Below, piece by piece: positions 1 to 9,690 of a DNA stretch of 64,000 bases; positions within the stretch are counted from its first letter, which is position 1, and every line of letters starts with the position of its first letter. The position numbers and the translations under genes were made by a program. The DNA is from a gamma proteobacterium symbiont of Taylorina sp. (GTDB lineage Bacteria > Pseudomonadota > Gammaproteobacteria > GRL18): contig JAHXIV010000010.1 in the NCBI GenBank assembly GCA_025655455.1, positions 1-64,000 on the forward strand, in the 5' to 3' direction. Under the pieces are notes generated by a model. That model saw only the letters and a list, made by a program, of their open reading frames with translations. It did not search any database and was not told the origin of the DNA.

Positions 1-78
1 TGGGCAGATGTACATGCAGGCCGTTCTGTCCTGACCTTTACAACCATCACACTTTTCTGTGCGTACGAATGTTGGCAT
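1..78 (-). CDS. aprB: Adenylylsulfate (APS) reductase beta subunit, N-terminal fragment running off the window
   Basis: Reverse complement from the ATG at 78 reads MPTFVRTEKCDGCKGQDRTACMYICP; matches the ferredoxin-like N-terminus of AprB (MPTFV...CDGCK...TACxYICP). Confidence 0.83.
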   Translation of the reverse strand, partial: MPTFVRTEKCDGCKGQDRTACMYICP

Positions 79-284
79 CGTTTTTCCTTATCAAGGTTAA
101 AAAACAAAAGTTAAATACAAGGGTGTAAATAGTATAGTTTCAGTCGCTTAAAATCAGCATTAGTCATGTTTAAACAACACTAACTCAATACATTTAGCTG
201 CACAAAAACTTTTTAAGTGGGGGCATACTAACATCTGCACCCTGTAGTGTGTAAATATCCAACATGGGGTAGGCAACAAAATAG

Positions 285-296
285 AGCTTGCAAGCT
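285..296. repeat. 12-bp perfect palindrome agcttgcaagct in the ppa-aprB intergenic region
   Basis: agcttgcaagct is its own reverse complement; followed by attgta-aa-tacaat at 297-310. Confidence 0.6.
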
Positions 297-460
297 ATTG
301 TAAATACAATATTTTGTAAAAAAACAGTTTAAAAAAGAGTTAAAAATGCGAGTAAATATTGAGAAAAATCAAAAAAGTGTATGGTATACCCAGCAAACAC
401 TTATTTACTGAGTATATCACTATAAAGTTATTAGAAATCATTTGTTTAGTAGGATTTAGC

Positions 461-1009
461 TTAAAAGCAGGGTTTCTCCGGTGCATTCTGAAAGCGTTCT
501 ATGCCTTGCATAATCTCGGTTTTGGCTTCTTCACTGCCAACCCAGCCTTTTATTTTTACCCACTTACCCGGTTCCAAATCTTTATAATGTTCAAAAAAGT
601 GAGCCATAGTATCCAGTAAGGTGGATGACATATCTCTAAATGAACTCACTTTAGAGTACATACCGGTTAATTTATCAATAGGTACAGCTAATACCTTTGC
701 ATCCAAACCCGCCTCATCTTCCATTTGCAGCATACCAATAGCACGGCATTGAATGACAGAACCAAATTGTAGCGGTAAGGGGGTTACAACCAGGACATCG
801 ACTGCATCACCATCATCAGATAATGTATGAGGTATATAACCATAGTTACAGGGATATACCATTGCCGTACCGATAAAACGATCAACAAACATAGCACCGG
901 TTTCCTTATCCACTTCGTATTTGACCGGATCACTATGTGATGGTATTTCGATAATAACATTAAACTCATTAGGCACATTATTGCCCGTAGTTACTCTATC
1001 AAGATTCAT
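461..1009 (-). CDS. ppa: Inorganic pyrophosphatase (soluble, family I)
   Basis: Motifs [51 protein letters not shown], full length 182 aa. Confidence 0.97.
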   Translation of the reverse strand: MNLDRVTTGNNVPNEFNVIIEIPSHSDPVKYEVDKETGAMFVDRFIGTAMVYPCNYGYIPHTLSDDGDAVDVLVVTPLPLQFGSVIQCRAIGMLQMEDEAGLDAKVLAVPIDKLTGMYSKVSSFRDMSSTLLDTMAHFFEHYKDLEPGKWVKIKGWVGSEEAKTEIMQGIERFQNAPEKPCF

Positions 1010-1090
1010 TGTAAGCCCCGTTTTATATTTTATTTTATTTATATTACATATTATAATAGATATTAACTATGTTGTTGTTCATATTAATGA

Positions 1091-1495
1091 CTATTGTAAT
1101 GTCAAAGACTCCAGAGTATCAGCTTCCAATTCTAAGCCAACGTCAAAACCCGGATTCAGAATAACACCATAACCACCACCGATTTTTTCAATAACCCATT
1201 TAAATTCTTCTAATAACCCTCCTTCGTAACCAGGATAATCTTTAACAAATCCCTTTGCTCGTTCCGGACTGCTGAAAAGAATGACCATCTCACTACCATC
1301 ATCATCTTTAAAAGATAGAGGTATTGCCTGTTTTGATTCCTGAAAACCTGCAATATTATGCTTATCCAATATTGGCATAAAGACCTGCAGATCCAACATA
1401 TTTTTTAAAAATTCTTCACCCTCAATTTCACCATTCTGGGCTTGAATTAATTTCTTTTCTAGTTCATTTTCTGCTGTAAATGTTGACATACACAT
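1091..1495 (-). CDS. SseB-like N-terminal domain protein
   Basis: ENELEKKLIQAQNG...FMPILD...IPLSFKDDDGSEMVILFSSPERAKGFV...GYGVILNPGFDVGLELE resembles SseB family; likely start at the second Met (1489). Confidence 0.7.
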   Translation of the reverse strand: MCMSTFTAENELEKKLIQAQNGEIEGEEFLKNMLDLQVFMPILDKHNIAGFQESKQAIPLSFKDDDGSEMVILFSSPERAKGFVKDYPGYEGGLLEEFKWVIEKIGGGYGVILNPGFDVGLELEADTLESLTLQ

Positions 1496-1632
1496 AATTT
1501 CCTAATCAATTTTCTAGTAATAAAAGATATAAGGCTTCTATAATAAATTTCAATCTTTTCTTGATTTCGTACTATAAATCTATAAAAATCAAGATAAGTC
1601 AGTAAAAAACACACAACAATTAAAGGTTCAAC

Positions 1633-2118
1633 ATGTTTCGATATCAAAATAAGGCTCTGATTTTCTTATTCTCAATACTTATACTTTTGCTAAGTTCTTG
1701 TGCAGAAATGGACAGCAGCAGCAATACCAACCGTTTAAAATTATCTGAAGATACCTACAAAACTTCTTTGAGATGGGGAGAGTGGATGAGCCTAATGCAG
1801 CTGCAAAAGAATAACCCCAAGGACAGTCAATCAGATTTTGAGCCTGTATCAGCAAAATATTTAGATCATTTAAACCATTTTCAGATTACTCAAACTGCCA
1901 TTATATCATCTGCCATGGATGACAATGAGCAATTCGCTAAAACAATTTTTTTAATTGAATATCATTATGATGATAGTTCAAAAGTCATAAAAACTCATCA
2001 TACTATTGACTGGTGGTACCACGAAGAAAGTAATACCTGGTATACCGAAAACCTATTGCCGGAAGAATTTAATATGAAAGAATTAAAGACCTTTAAGCTG
2101 TCACCAAAAAGGTTTTAG
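1633..2118 (+). CDS. Putative lipoprotein of unknown function
   Basis: Signal peptide with lipobox-like LLLSSCAEM; no recognised domain. Confidence 0.65.
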   Translation: MFRYQNKALIFLFSILILLLSSCAEMDSSSNTNRLKLSEDTYKTSLRWGEWMSLMQLQKNNPKDSQSDFEPVSAKYLDHLNHFQITQTAIISSAMDDNEQFAKTIFLIEYHYDDSSKVIKTHHTIDWWYHEESNTWYTENLLPEEFNMKELKTFKLSPKRF

Positions 2119-4565
2119 ATATATATATCGGAGGCAGATAAAGTGATAATTTCATCCAGAGGTTTAGGATGACTGATAGCATAACCTTGCGCAAAATCGA
2201 CACCAATCTCTCTAATCGCATCAAGCACATCATCATTCTCAACATATTCTGCAATGGTTTTTAAACCCATTATCTGTCCAACTTCATTGATAGACTTAAC
2301 CATTGCCGCATCAACAGGATCAATCACAATATCTTTAACAAATAAGCCATCAATTTTAAGGTAATCAATACTGAGTTGTTTTAAATAGCCGAAGGAAGAC
2401 ATGCCTGAGCCAAAATCATCCAGAGAAAAAGAGCAACCCAGTTTTTTTATTGTATCAATAAAGTGGATTGCAACACTGAGATTCTGTATTGCTGCGGTTT
2501 CAGTGACTTCAAAGCAGATTTTATGAGCAGGAAAATGGTTGGTTTTGAAATATTCTTTTAAATGATGCATAAAATGCTCATCACCCAGAGAATGACCGGA
2601 AAGATTAATACTGCAAAGTTTTACTTGCTGAGTAATTTCAGGGTGAGAATTTAACCAGGCAAAAGTATTTCTCACTACCCAATGATCGATGGTTTTAATA
2701 CTGTCATAGTGTTCTGCAGCAGGCAGAAACTCTCCCGGCGCAATTAAATTATTATGTTCATCCAACATGCGCAGAAGAATTTCAAAGTGGAGACCTTTTT
2801 CTTTACGATTAACCGGGCTAATGAGCTGAAAATAAAGAACAAAACGATCCTCCAGAAAGGCCTTGTTAATGCGTGAAACCCATTGCATCTCGCCCTGTTT
2901 CTGCATCATACCAGCGTCATCATCCTGATAGACAAACACCCGATTACGTCCCAGATCTTTAGCTGCATAACAAGATGAGTCTGCCATGCTCATTAATCGT
3001 TCAATATGTTGACTATCTTCATTTATTTGCACCAGACCAATACTGGCACCAATATTAAATTGATGATCCTCCCAAACAAATAAATAATTTTGGATTCTTT
3101 GACAAATATCCCTCGCTATCAGTTCAGCTCTATCAATAGGACAACCATCCAGTATTCCACCAAATTCATCTCCACCCAGACGCGCTAATGTATCCCCCCG
3201 ACGCAATTTATCTTCCAGAATTTTAGTTATCTGACATAAAAGCTGATCTCCAGCCATATGTCCACAGGTATCATTAATAATTTTAAAATTGTCCAGGTCA
3301 ATATAAAACAAAGCATGAGTGCTTTTATCTGTTTTACAATGCTCAACAGACTGGCGTAATCGATTTTCAAATTCAGTACGGTTAATCAGACCCGTTAAAC
3401 TATCGTGGCTGGCCTGATAATTCAGGTTCTGCTCCATTCTTTTGGCATCGGTAATATCATGCAGGGCTATCACAGCACCAACAACCTCATTATTACGATT
3501 ACGCATAGGAGATATTAATTGTTTAACTGAGATAATATAGCCATCGCGATGAGCAAGAAAAAGGGAATCCGCTGAGCGATGGGGAACCTGCTCATCAATG
3601 ACACGTCTGAGAATATTTTCCGTAGGAGTTCTGGAATCCCCATTCAATAAATTGACTACTTTTGTGATAGGCTGATTAATCGCATTAATACTATCCCAAC
3701 CCGTCAATTCAGTGGCTTTGGGATTGAGGTATAACACTCTTTCTTTTTTATCAACGGTAATCACTGCATCATCAATTGAGTCCAGTGTCACCAGAAAACG
3801 TTCTTTTTCAGCAAACAGCAGTTCTTCGGATTCTTTTCTCAGAGTAATTTCCAGACCATAAGCCTGCACTAATGAACGCTCCATAACAGGATGAAGATTC
3901 CATAAAAACCAGCGACCTCCTGATTCAACTTCAATGTTTTCAAGTGTTTTTCCACTCTTTAGACATTGCTTAATCAGCGGTTTAATATTATCCGGTAAAA
4001 CGCTGGGCATTCCCATATGGTCAAAACCTAATTCAGCAATTAATCCGACCATAGCTGGATTCGAAAAATAGATTAAAGCATATTCGTTTAACTCAATAAT
4101 TGGGGAAGGATTTAATTCTGCAAATAAGGCCAGACGTTGTAGTTCTTTCTCTGAATAACGCCGTATTGAACAATCCTGAACACTGATGATCGTATATGGT
4201 TCTTCATTAGCAGATGTACTTTGAAGAGACATGTGTGCAACATTTCTAACATCCACATGCAAATAAATACCATTTTTTTGTACAAACCAGGCATCAACAA
4301 TATAATTAAGCGGCAGCTGGTTTTTTATATTGGAAAACAGACAGGATTCTTTTTTATGTTGATAATCAGCAGCTTGACCACAAAGCACAGAATGTATAGA
4401 TTGCCCAAGCAATTCAGAACGATCATAACCCAATAGCATCTGTGTTGTATGATTAATATCAGCAATACAAGCATTTGAATCCAATACAATAAGACCATCA
4501 ACCCATCGCTCTAACAGAGGAGTATTGAGTAATTTATTGTTGTCTGTAGATATTTTTTTTGACAT
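2115..4565 (-). CDS. PAS-PAS-GGDEF-EAL bifunctional c-di-GMP protein
   Basis: PAS regions, ARLGGDEFGGIL, FEILLRM (EIL variant of EAL), DDFGSGMSSFGYLKQLSIDYLKIDG. Confidence 0.93.
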   Translation of the reverse strand: MSKKISTDNNKLLNTPLLERWVDGLIVLDSNACIADINHTTQMLLGYDRSELLGQSIHSVLCGQAADYQHKKESCLFSNIKNQLPLNYIVDAWFVQKNGIYLHVDVRNVAHMSLQSTSANEEPYTIISVQDCSIRRYSEKELQRLALFAELNPSPIIELNEYALIYFSNPAMVGLIAELGFDHMGMPSVLPDNIKPLIKQCLKSGKTLENIEVESGGRWFLWNLHPVMERSLVQAYGLEITLRKESEELLFAEKERFLVTLDSIDDAVITVDKKERVLYLNPKATELTGWDSINAINQPITKVVNLLNGDSRTPTENILRRVIDEQVPHRSADSLFLAHRDGYIISVKQLISPMRNRNNEVVGAVIALHDITDAKRMEQNLNYQASHDSLTGLINRTEFENRLRQSVEHCKTDKSTHALFYIDLDNFKIINDTCGHMAGDQLLCQITKILEDKLRRGDTLARLGGDEFGGILDGCPIDRAELIARDICQRIQNYLFVWEDHQFNIGASIGLVQINEDSQHIERLMSMADSSCYAAKDLGRNRVFVYQDDDAGMMQKQGEMQWVSRINKAFLEDRFVLYFQLISPVNRKEKGLHFEILLRMLDEHNNLIAPGEFLPAAEHYDSIKTIDHWVVRNTFAWLNSHPEITQQVKLCSINLSGHSLGDEHFMHHLKEYFKTNHFPAHKICFEVTETAAIQNLSVAIHFIDTIKKLGCSFSLDDFGSGMSSFGYLKQLSIDYLKIDGLFVKDIVIDPVDAAMVKSINEVGQIMGLKTIAEYVENDDVLDAIREIGVDFAQGYAISHPKPLDEIITLSASDIYI

Positions 4566-5840
4566 TTAAGCTTGTGCCATTACTAATAAGTTGTGCGGAT
4601 CCACATTTTCATCTAAACAATTAATCACTGATTTGATTTGTCTGCTTTTATCATCTTTTTGCAAATTGATAATTGACGGCTCAGCAAGTGCATTACCATC
4701 AGAAGAATACAGGATTCTAACGACAGGCTCTAATGGCTTATCCCTGGCAACTTCAATAACCACACCTTTTTCTTTGGAAGTTAATTCAACAGCTGAACAT
4801 AAAGGATAAATTCCTAATAATTTTATCAACATTTCGACATAATATTTATCCAGTTTCTTTTGTATCGACTCTTTATAAAGAAACTTTAATGCTTCTGCTG
4901 AAATCAGTCCTGGTTTATCCAGTAAACCATGGATCATTTCATCATAATAATCAGCAAGAATCAGTATCCTTGCTAAAGGATCAAGCTGTCCCTGAGTCAG
5001 ACCGTCAGGATATCCTGAACCATCACTGCGTTCATGATGCAATAAAATCAAGCGCTTACTGCGTTCATGGATATCATCACTTCTGGAAACAATAACATTA
5101 GAAATTTTGAGATGTTGGCGAACCACTTTGAGTTCATTGTCACTATATTTTCTGTTTTGGCCAAATAAGTTAAGAGGTAATTGTGCCCAGCCGATATCAT
5201 GCAGCAATGCCGCCATACCTAATATTTTTAAATCTTCATCTTCAACACCATCTTTAATTGCTAAAGTCAAAGCCAGAGTCATAACACTGAATGAATGAGA
5301 AAATAATTTTTCTTCATAGCGCTTTAAATTCATCAAAGTCAATAAAGCCTGACTATTTCTAAGTAGGCTGGAAACCGTTTCATCAATAACCGGTGAAATC
5401 TTTTCAATAGAAATCGCCTGATTAGATTTTACCGCCTCATTAATTTGCTGAAATGATTCGTTCGCCTGTTTTTTAAGTATCGTGGCACGGTTTATTTCTT
5501 CACTAAGCAAGACACTTGGCTCATCCAGCTTTTGAGAATTTGAAACACCCGCTTCCTGAGTTTGCATGGGAGATGATTCAGCTATTATCGGATCATTTTC
5601 TAAATTATCCTTAATGTCTGATCCAGACGAATCGTTTTCTGTTTCTATCAACTGACTCTTATTTAAGTCAATAGTTAAACATTTAACCCCTGCTTTTTTA
5701 AGTAAAATAATATCATTCTTGGTTTTAATTGCCCTTCGATGCAATAAAAAGGGGGATTTTATCCATGATATGTCCATTTCAACAATAAATAGACCAACTT
5801 CCAATTCATCAATGGTTATTTTTTTTAACGTAGAACCCAT
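4566..5840 (-). CDS. HD-GYP phosphodiesterase with N-terminal DUF3391-like region
   Basis: ITIDELEVGLFIVEMD N-terminus; ALLHDIGWAQLP...LLHHERSDGSGYPDGL. Confidence 0.93.
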   Translation of the reverse strand: MGSTLKKITIDELEVGLFIVEMDISWIKSPFLLHRRAIKTKNDIILLKKAGVKCLTIDLNKSQLIETENDSSGSDIKDNLENDPIIAESSPMQTQEAGVSNSQKLDEPSVLLSEEINRATILKKQANESFQQINEAVKSNQAISIEKISPVIDETVSSLLRNSQALLTLMNLKRYEEKLFSHSFSVMTLALTLAIKDGVEDEDLKILGMAALLHDIGWAQLPLNLFGQNRKYSDNELKVVRQHLKISNVIVSRSDDIHERSKRLILLHHERSDGSGYPDGLTQGQLDPLARILILADYYDEMIHGLLDKPGLISAEALKFLYKESIQKKLDKYYVEMLIKLLGIYPLCSAVELTSKEKGVVIEVARDKPLEPVVRILYSSDGNALAEPSIINLQKDDKSRQIKSVINCLDENVDPHNLLVMAQA

Positions 5841-6280
5841 TAGTACCTGACCACCTCAACTGATTAAACCGAGCTTATTTTCAAATTTGGACAATGTCCA
5901 GAAAACATTAAGTAAGTAGACCCTGCTCTGATTATAGTAGAAAAAAATCTAACAACCATTATTATAATGATTATATATGAAGAAATTATGATCTACGTTA
6001 AACAGTGAGCATATTAAAGCAAGTAACGGAGTCACAAAAAATAAAATCTGTCAGGAACTTTTAATACAATTCAGGTTAATAAATAATTGTCTAACAGTTT
6101 ATTACAAGACACTAATTTATGCTATAATCATCTTCACAATAAAAAAATATCAGAGAAATTTACTTAGGGGCTGTTGACCCTAAATAAAAATAATACTTTT
6201 TTCTTTGATTTAATAAAATAAAGTTCAAAATGTCATAATTGCTCAACAATCTTCTATATATAGTTATTATTAAGCCCGTG

Positions 6281-6292
6281 TGTTGCGCAACA
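6281..6292. promoter_or_regulatory. 12-bp palindrome tgttgcgcaaca upstream of the TonB receptor; possible operator
   Basis: Perfect dyad ending 39 nt before the ATG at 6332. Confidence 0.4.
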
Positions 6293-6331
6293 AGAATTAT
6301 ATCTTAAGAATCATTATACAGAATATACTTT

Positions 6332-8341
6332 ATGAAGAATTTAAGAGCATTTTTTCTATCTTGTCTATTATCAGCAACAGTACTGCCGCACAGCACATAT
6401 GCTGCCCATTCTACCGACGATCTGCTTCACTTGAGCTTTGAGCAATTAACTCAGGTTAAAGTTATTATCGCCACCGGTATAGAACAGGACATCCACAAGG
6501 CACCCGCGGCGGTTACCCTGATCACAGCTGATGACATAAAAAAAACCGGTGCAACCAATCTGGTTGAGGTATTAGAAGGTGTCCCCGGTGTTCACATAAA
6601 AACTGACAGCTTCGGCAATCGACCATTGGTGCATATCCGTGGTGGTAATAGTCATCAAACATTGTTAATGATCAATGGAACTCCCGTGAAAGATCTTGTC
6701 TGGGCTTCCGGTATTTTCTGGAAAGGGCTGCCGGTTAATTCAATCGAACGGGTTGAAGTGATTCGCGGCCCTGGTTCCGCTCTCTATGGTGCAGATGCCA
6801 GTAGCGGAGTAATTAATGTTATCACAAAAACAGCCGGAAAAATTGAGGGAAGTGAAACCGGTATCCGGGTCGGCAGTTTTGACACCCAAGCTGCCTGGAT
6901 ACAATCAGGTGGCGATTGGAATGGTTTTGAACTGGGTATCACTGCAGATTTTTCCAGCACCGATGGACATCAACCCGATATCCCTGCTGATAGAGAAGGA
7001 AACTCGGGCAAGGTGGGTTATGGTTGGAAAAATTCAGATGTGCGCATTTCTGTTGCCAGAGAAAACTGGCATTTTCTGGCAAGCTACGCACGTCATGATG
7101 ATATAGAAACAGGCATGACAGGTGCCGGTTATTTTGATCCGGTCACAGAGGGTAGTGATGAGCGTTATGATCTTGATCTACTCTATGACAATAAAAATTT
7201 CAGCAGCGACTGGGGATTGAATGCAAAACTGCATTATCAGGATCTGGATTATACTTCAGGAGATGGTTTTCAGGAAACGCCTCCATCAGACGATTATCCC
7301 GATGGCAGGCTTAATCATATGAGTTCTGCTGAACGTCAACTGCACTTTGAAGGCAGTGGTCTTTATTCCCGTATTGACAAACACAGCATTCGCATCGGTG
7401 CCGGATACAAGTGGCAGGATTTATATCATATTGAACAACAGGTTAATTACCTGGATTCCAATGCTGATCCATTATCATCGGCCGGATCATTAATTGATAT
7501 TTCAAATACACCATACGCCTTTGCACCTGAAACCGACAGAACAATCCAGTATGTGTTTTTGCAGGATGTCTGGACTATTATCGAAGATTGGGAATTAACT
7601 GCAGGGGTGCGTTATGATCATTATTCTGACTTCGGCAGTACAATCAATCCGCGTCTGGCGTTAATTTGGGAAACTACAGATAAACTCACAACAAAGCTCA
7701 TGTATGGTGAAGCATTTCGTGCCCCTTCATTTCAGGAACTCTATGCCGATACATCAAGAGCAAAATCTAATCCCGATTTAGAAGCAGAAAAATCTGAAAC
7801 AATTGAACTGGCCTTCTCATACAATGCTACAAAGAATATTAATTTTGCTTTAAATATCTTTAATTTTGAAACTTCAGATAGTATTAGCAGAGATTCTAAC
7901 AGGCAGTATCAAAATACTGGTGACCATAAAACATTTGGGATTGAAATAGAAGCTGTCTGGCAGGCAAGCAGAGATGTTAAGCTTTCTGCCAATTATACCC
8001 ATAGAGATCCGGACAACACTGAGTTAAGAGTTGTTGAAGAGCCTGAGCAGGAAGCTTACCTGCGCTCAGACTGGCAGTTTTCACACGGATGGAACTGGAA
8101 CATTCAGGCAAACTGGGTGGCAGAAAGGATTCGTGCGGAAAATGACAGCCGATCTAATATAGATAATTATGTAATAGCTGACACAACCTTACGCTATAGT
8201 GGTTTAAAACAATGGGAGTTTGCCGCTTCTATCAGAAATCTACTCGATGAAGACGCCCATGAACATGCCAGTCAGTCAATTCCAGATGACTTCCCTCTGG
8301 CAGAACGTAATATTTACGCAGAAGTACGCTATAAGTTCTAA
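6332..8341 (+). CDS. TonB-dependent outer membrane receptor
   Basis: Signal peptide; plug domain (APAAVTLITADDIKKTGATNLVEVLEGVPGVHI...IRGPGSALYGADASSGVINVITK); C-terminal NIYAEVRYKF ending in Phe. Confidence 0.95.
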   Translation: MKNLRAFFLSCLLSATVLPHSTYAAHSTDDLLHLSFEQLTQVKVIIATGIEQDIHKAPAAVTLITADDIKKTGATNLVEVLEGVPGVHIKTDSFGNRPLVHIRGGNSHQTLLMINGTPVKDLVWASGIFWKGLPVNSIERVEVIRGPGSALYGADASSGVINVITKTAGKIEGSETGIRVGSFDTQAAWIQSGGDWNGFELGITADFSSTDGHQPDIPADREGNSGKVGYGWKNSDVRISVARENWHFLASYARHDDIETGMTGAGYFDPVTEGSDERYDLDLLYDNKNFSSDWGLNAKLHYQDLDYTSGDGFQETPPSDDYPDGRLNHMSSAERQLHFEGSGLYSRIDKHSIRIGAGYKWQDLYHIEQQVNYLDSNADPLSSAGSLIDISNTPYAFAPETDRTIQYVFLQDVWTIIEDWELTAGVRYDHYSDFGSTINPRLALIWETTDKLTTKLMYGEAFRAPSFQELYADTSRAKSNPDLEAEKSETIELAFSYNATKNINFALNIFNFETSDSISRDSNRQYQNTGDHKTFGIEIEAVWQASRDVKLSANYTHRDPDNTELRVVEEPEQEAYLRSDWQFSHGWNWNIQANWVAERIRAENDSRSNIDNYVIADTTLRYSGLKQWEFAASIRNLLDEDAHEHASQSIPDDFPLAERNIYAEVRYKF

Positions 8342-8367
8342 CAGCAGTCAGCCGTGTTGAGTCTACC

Positions 8368-9690
8368 TCAGACAACAATGCACTGGTTTTTCCCGGATTT
8401 TTTAGCCTGGTACATCAGCTGATCAGCCTTATTATATAAGGTGTTACAGGAATCACAATCATCATTCGAAGTACGGAATACCCCCCCCAGGCTAATAGTG
8501 ACAACACCATATTCTGAACAACTATGAGGAATTTTCAATGCCTGAATATCACTTCTGATTTGTTCAGCTAACTTGATCACATCTTCTTTTGAAGATTCAG
8601 TAATTATCACACCAAATTCTTCACCACCCAGTCTGGCGACAATATCACCGGAACGTCTGGTATTATTAATGATTGAAGTGGCTACTTTAATTAAACAAAC
8701 ATCACCAGCCTGATGTCCATAAGTGTCATTGAACTGTTTAAAAAAATCTATATCAATCATAAAAAAAGCCAGCTGGTTTTGGTTATCAACATCACGCTGA
8801 TTTCGCTGCCATTCTTTTTTAAATTGCTGTTCAAAGTATCTTCGATTCACCAGTTTAGTGAGAGGATCAATATTTGAAAGATGACGCAGTTCCTCTTCCT
8901 TTTCCTTGCGTGTTGTCACATCCTGGATAACCGCCATATACACTTCTTTGCCCACTGAAATTTTTATTAAAGAAAAATCAATAGGAAATTCATTGCCACT
9001 ATTTTTCTTTGCCATGATTTCAATGACAGTTGTATCTTCTAAATCCCCCTCAAGTTTATTCTGATAGTGACTGGAAAAAGGTTCTGCTAATAATTCAAAA
9101 AAATTAATACGTTCTAATTCATCAATTTTGTAGCCAAAAAGATGCTCTACTGCAATATTAGCAAAGAGAATTTTACCGCTATGATCTATTTCAATAATAC
9201 CACTGGCCACATGATCCACAATTTGTTGTAATCTTTCCGATTGATGTTGATAATTTGTGAGTAATTGACCCATTTTTAATTCAGATGAAATTAATTCCAG
9301 GTTTAAGGATTGTATTTGTAACTGACTTTTTATTCGCGCACAGACCTCTTCCTTATAAAAAGGTTTATTAATATAATCCACAGCCCCGACAGTAAATCCA
9401 GTTAAAACATCTTCGATTTCACTTTTAGCAGAAATAAAAATAACCGGTATTGTTTTTGTATCTACTTGCTGCTTTAATCTTCTACAGGTTTCATAGCCAT
9501 CAATACCCGGCATCATGATGTCTAACAAGATCAAGTCCGGCTTCATTTTATTACTAATGACAATAGCCTGCTCTCCACTATTAGCCGCCGAAATATGATA
9601 ACCTTTTTCTTCCAGTATCGTTGTCAATAAAGAAATATTAGCAGGCTTGTCATCAACAATCAGTATTTTATCAGCAACAATATTACTCAT
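8368..9690 (-). CDS. Response regulator REC-PAS-GGDEF diguanylate cyclase
   Basis: REC (ILIVDDKPANISLL...DLILLDIMMPGIDGYE...INKPF), PAS, GGEEF (ARLGGEEFGVI). Confidence 0.94.
   Translation of the reverse strand: MSNIVADKILIVDDKPANISLLTTILEEKGYHISAANSGEQAIVISNKMKPDLILLDIMMPGIDGYETCRRLKQQVDTKTIPVIFISAKSEIEDVLTGFTVGAVDYINKPFYKEEVCARIKSQLQIQSLNLELISSELKMGQLLTNYQHQSERLQQIVDHVASGIIEIDHSGKILFANIAVEHLFGYKIDELERINFFELLAEPFSSHYQNKLEGDLEDTTVIEIMAKKNSGNEFPIDFSLIKISVGKEVYMAVIQDVTTRKEKEEELRHLSNIDPLTKLVNRRYFEQQFKKEWQRNQRDVDNQNQLAFFMIDIDFFKQFNDTYGHQAGDVCLIKVATSIINNTRRSGDIVARLGGEEFGVIITESSKEDVIKLAEQIRSDIQALKIPHSCSEYGVVTISLGGVFRTSNDDCDSCNTLYNKADQLMYQAKKSGKNQCIVV

Noticed and set aside
359-619. 86-aa plus-strand ORF
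   Set aside because: Overlaps the 3' part of ppa on the opposite strand; no recognisable domain; spurious antisense ORF.
5841-6331. Possible cobalamin-type riboswitch upstream of the TonB receptor
   Set aside because: No B12-box-like or other conserved riboswitch motif recognised; only short dyads are visible.
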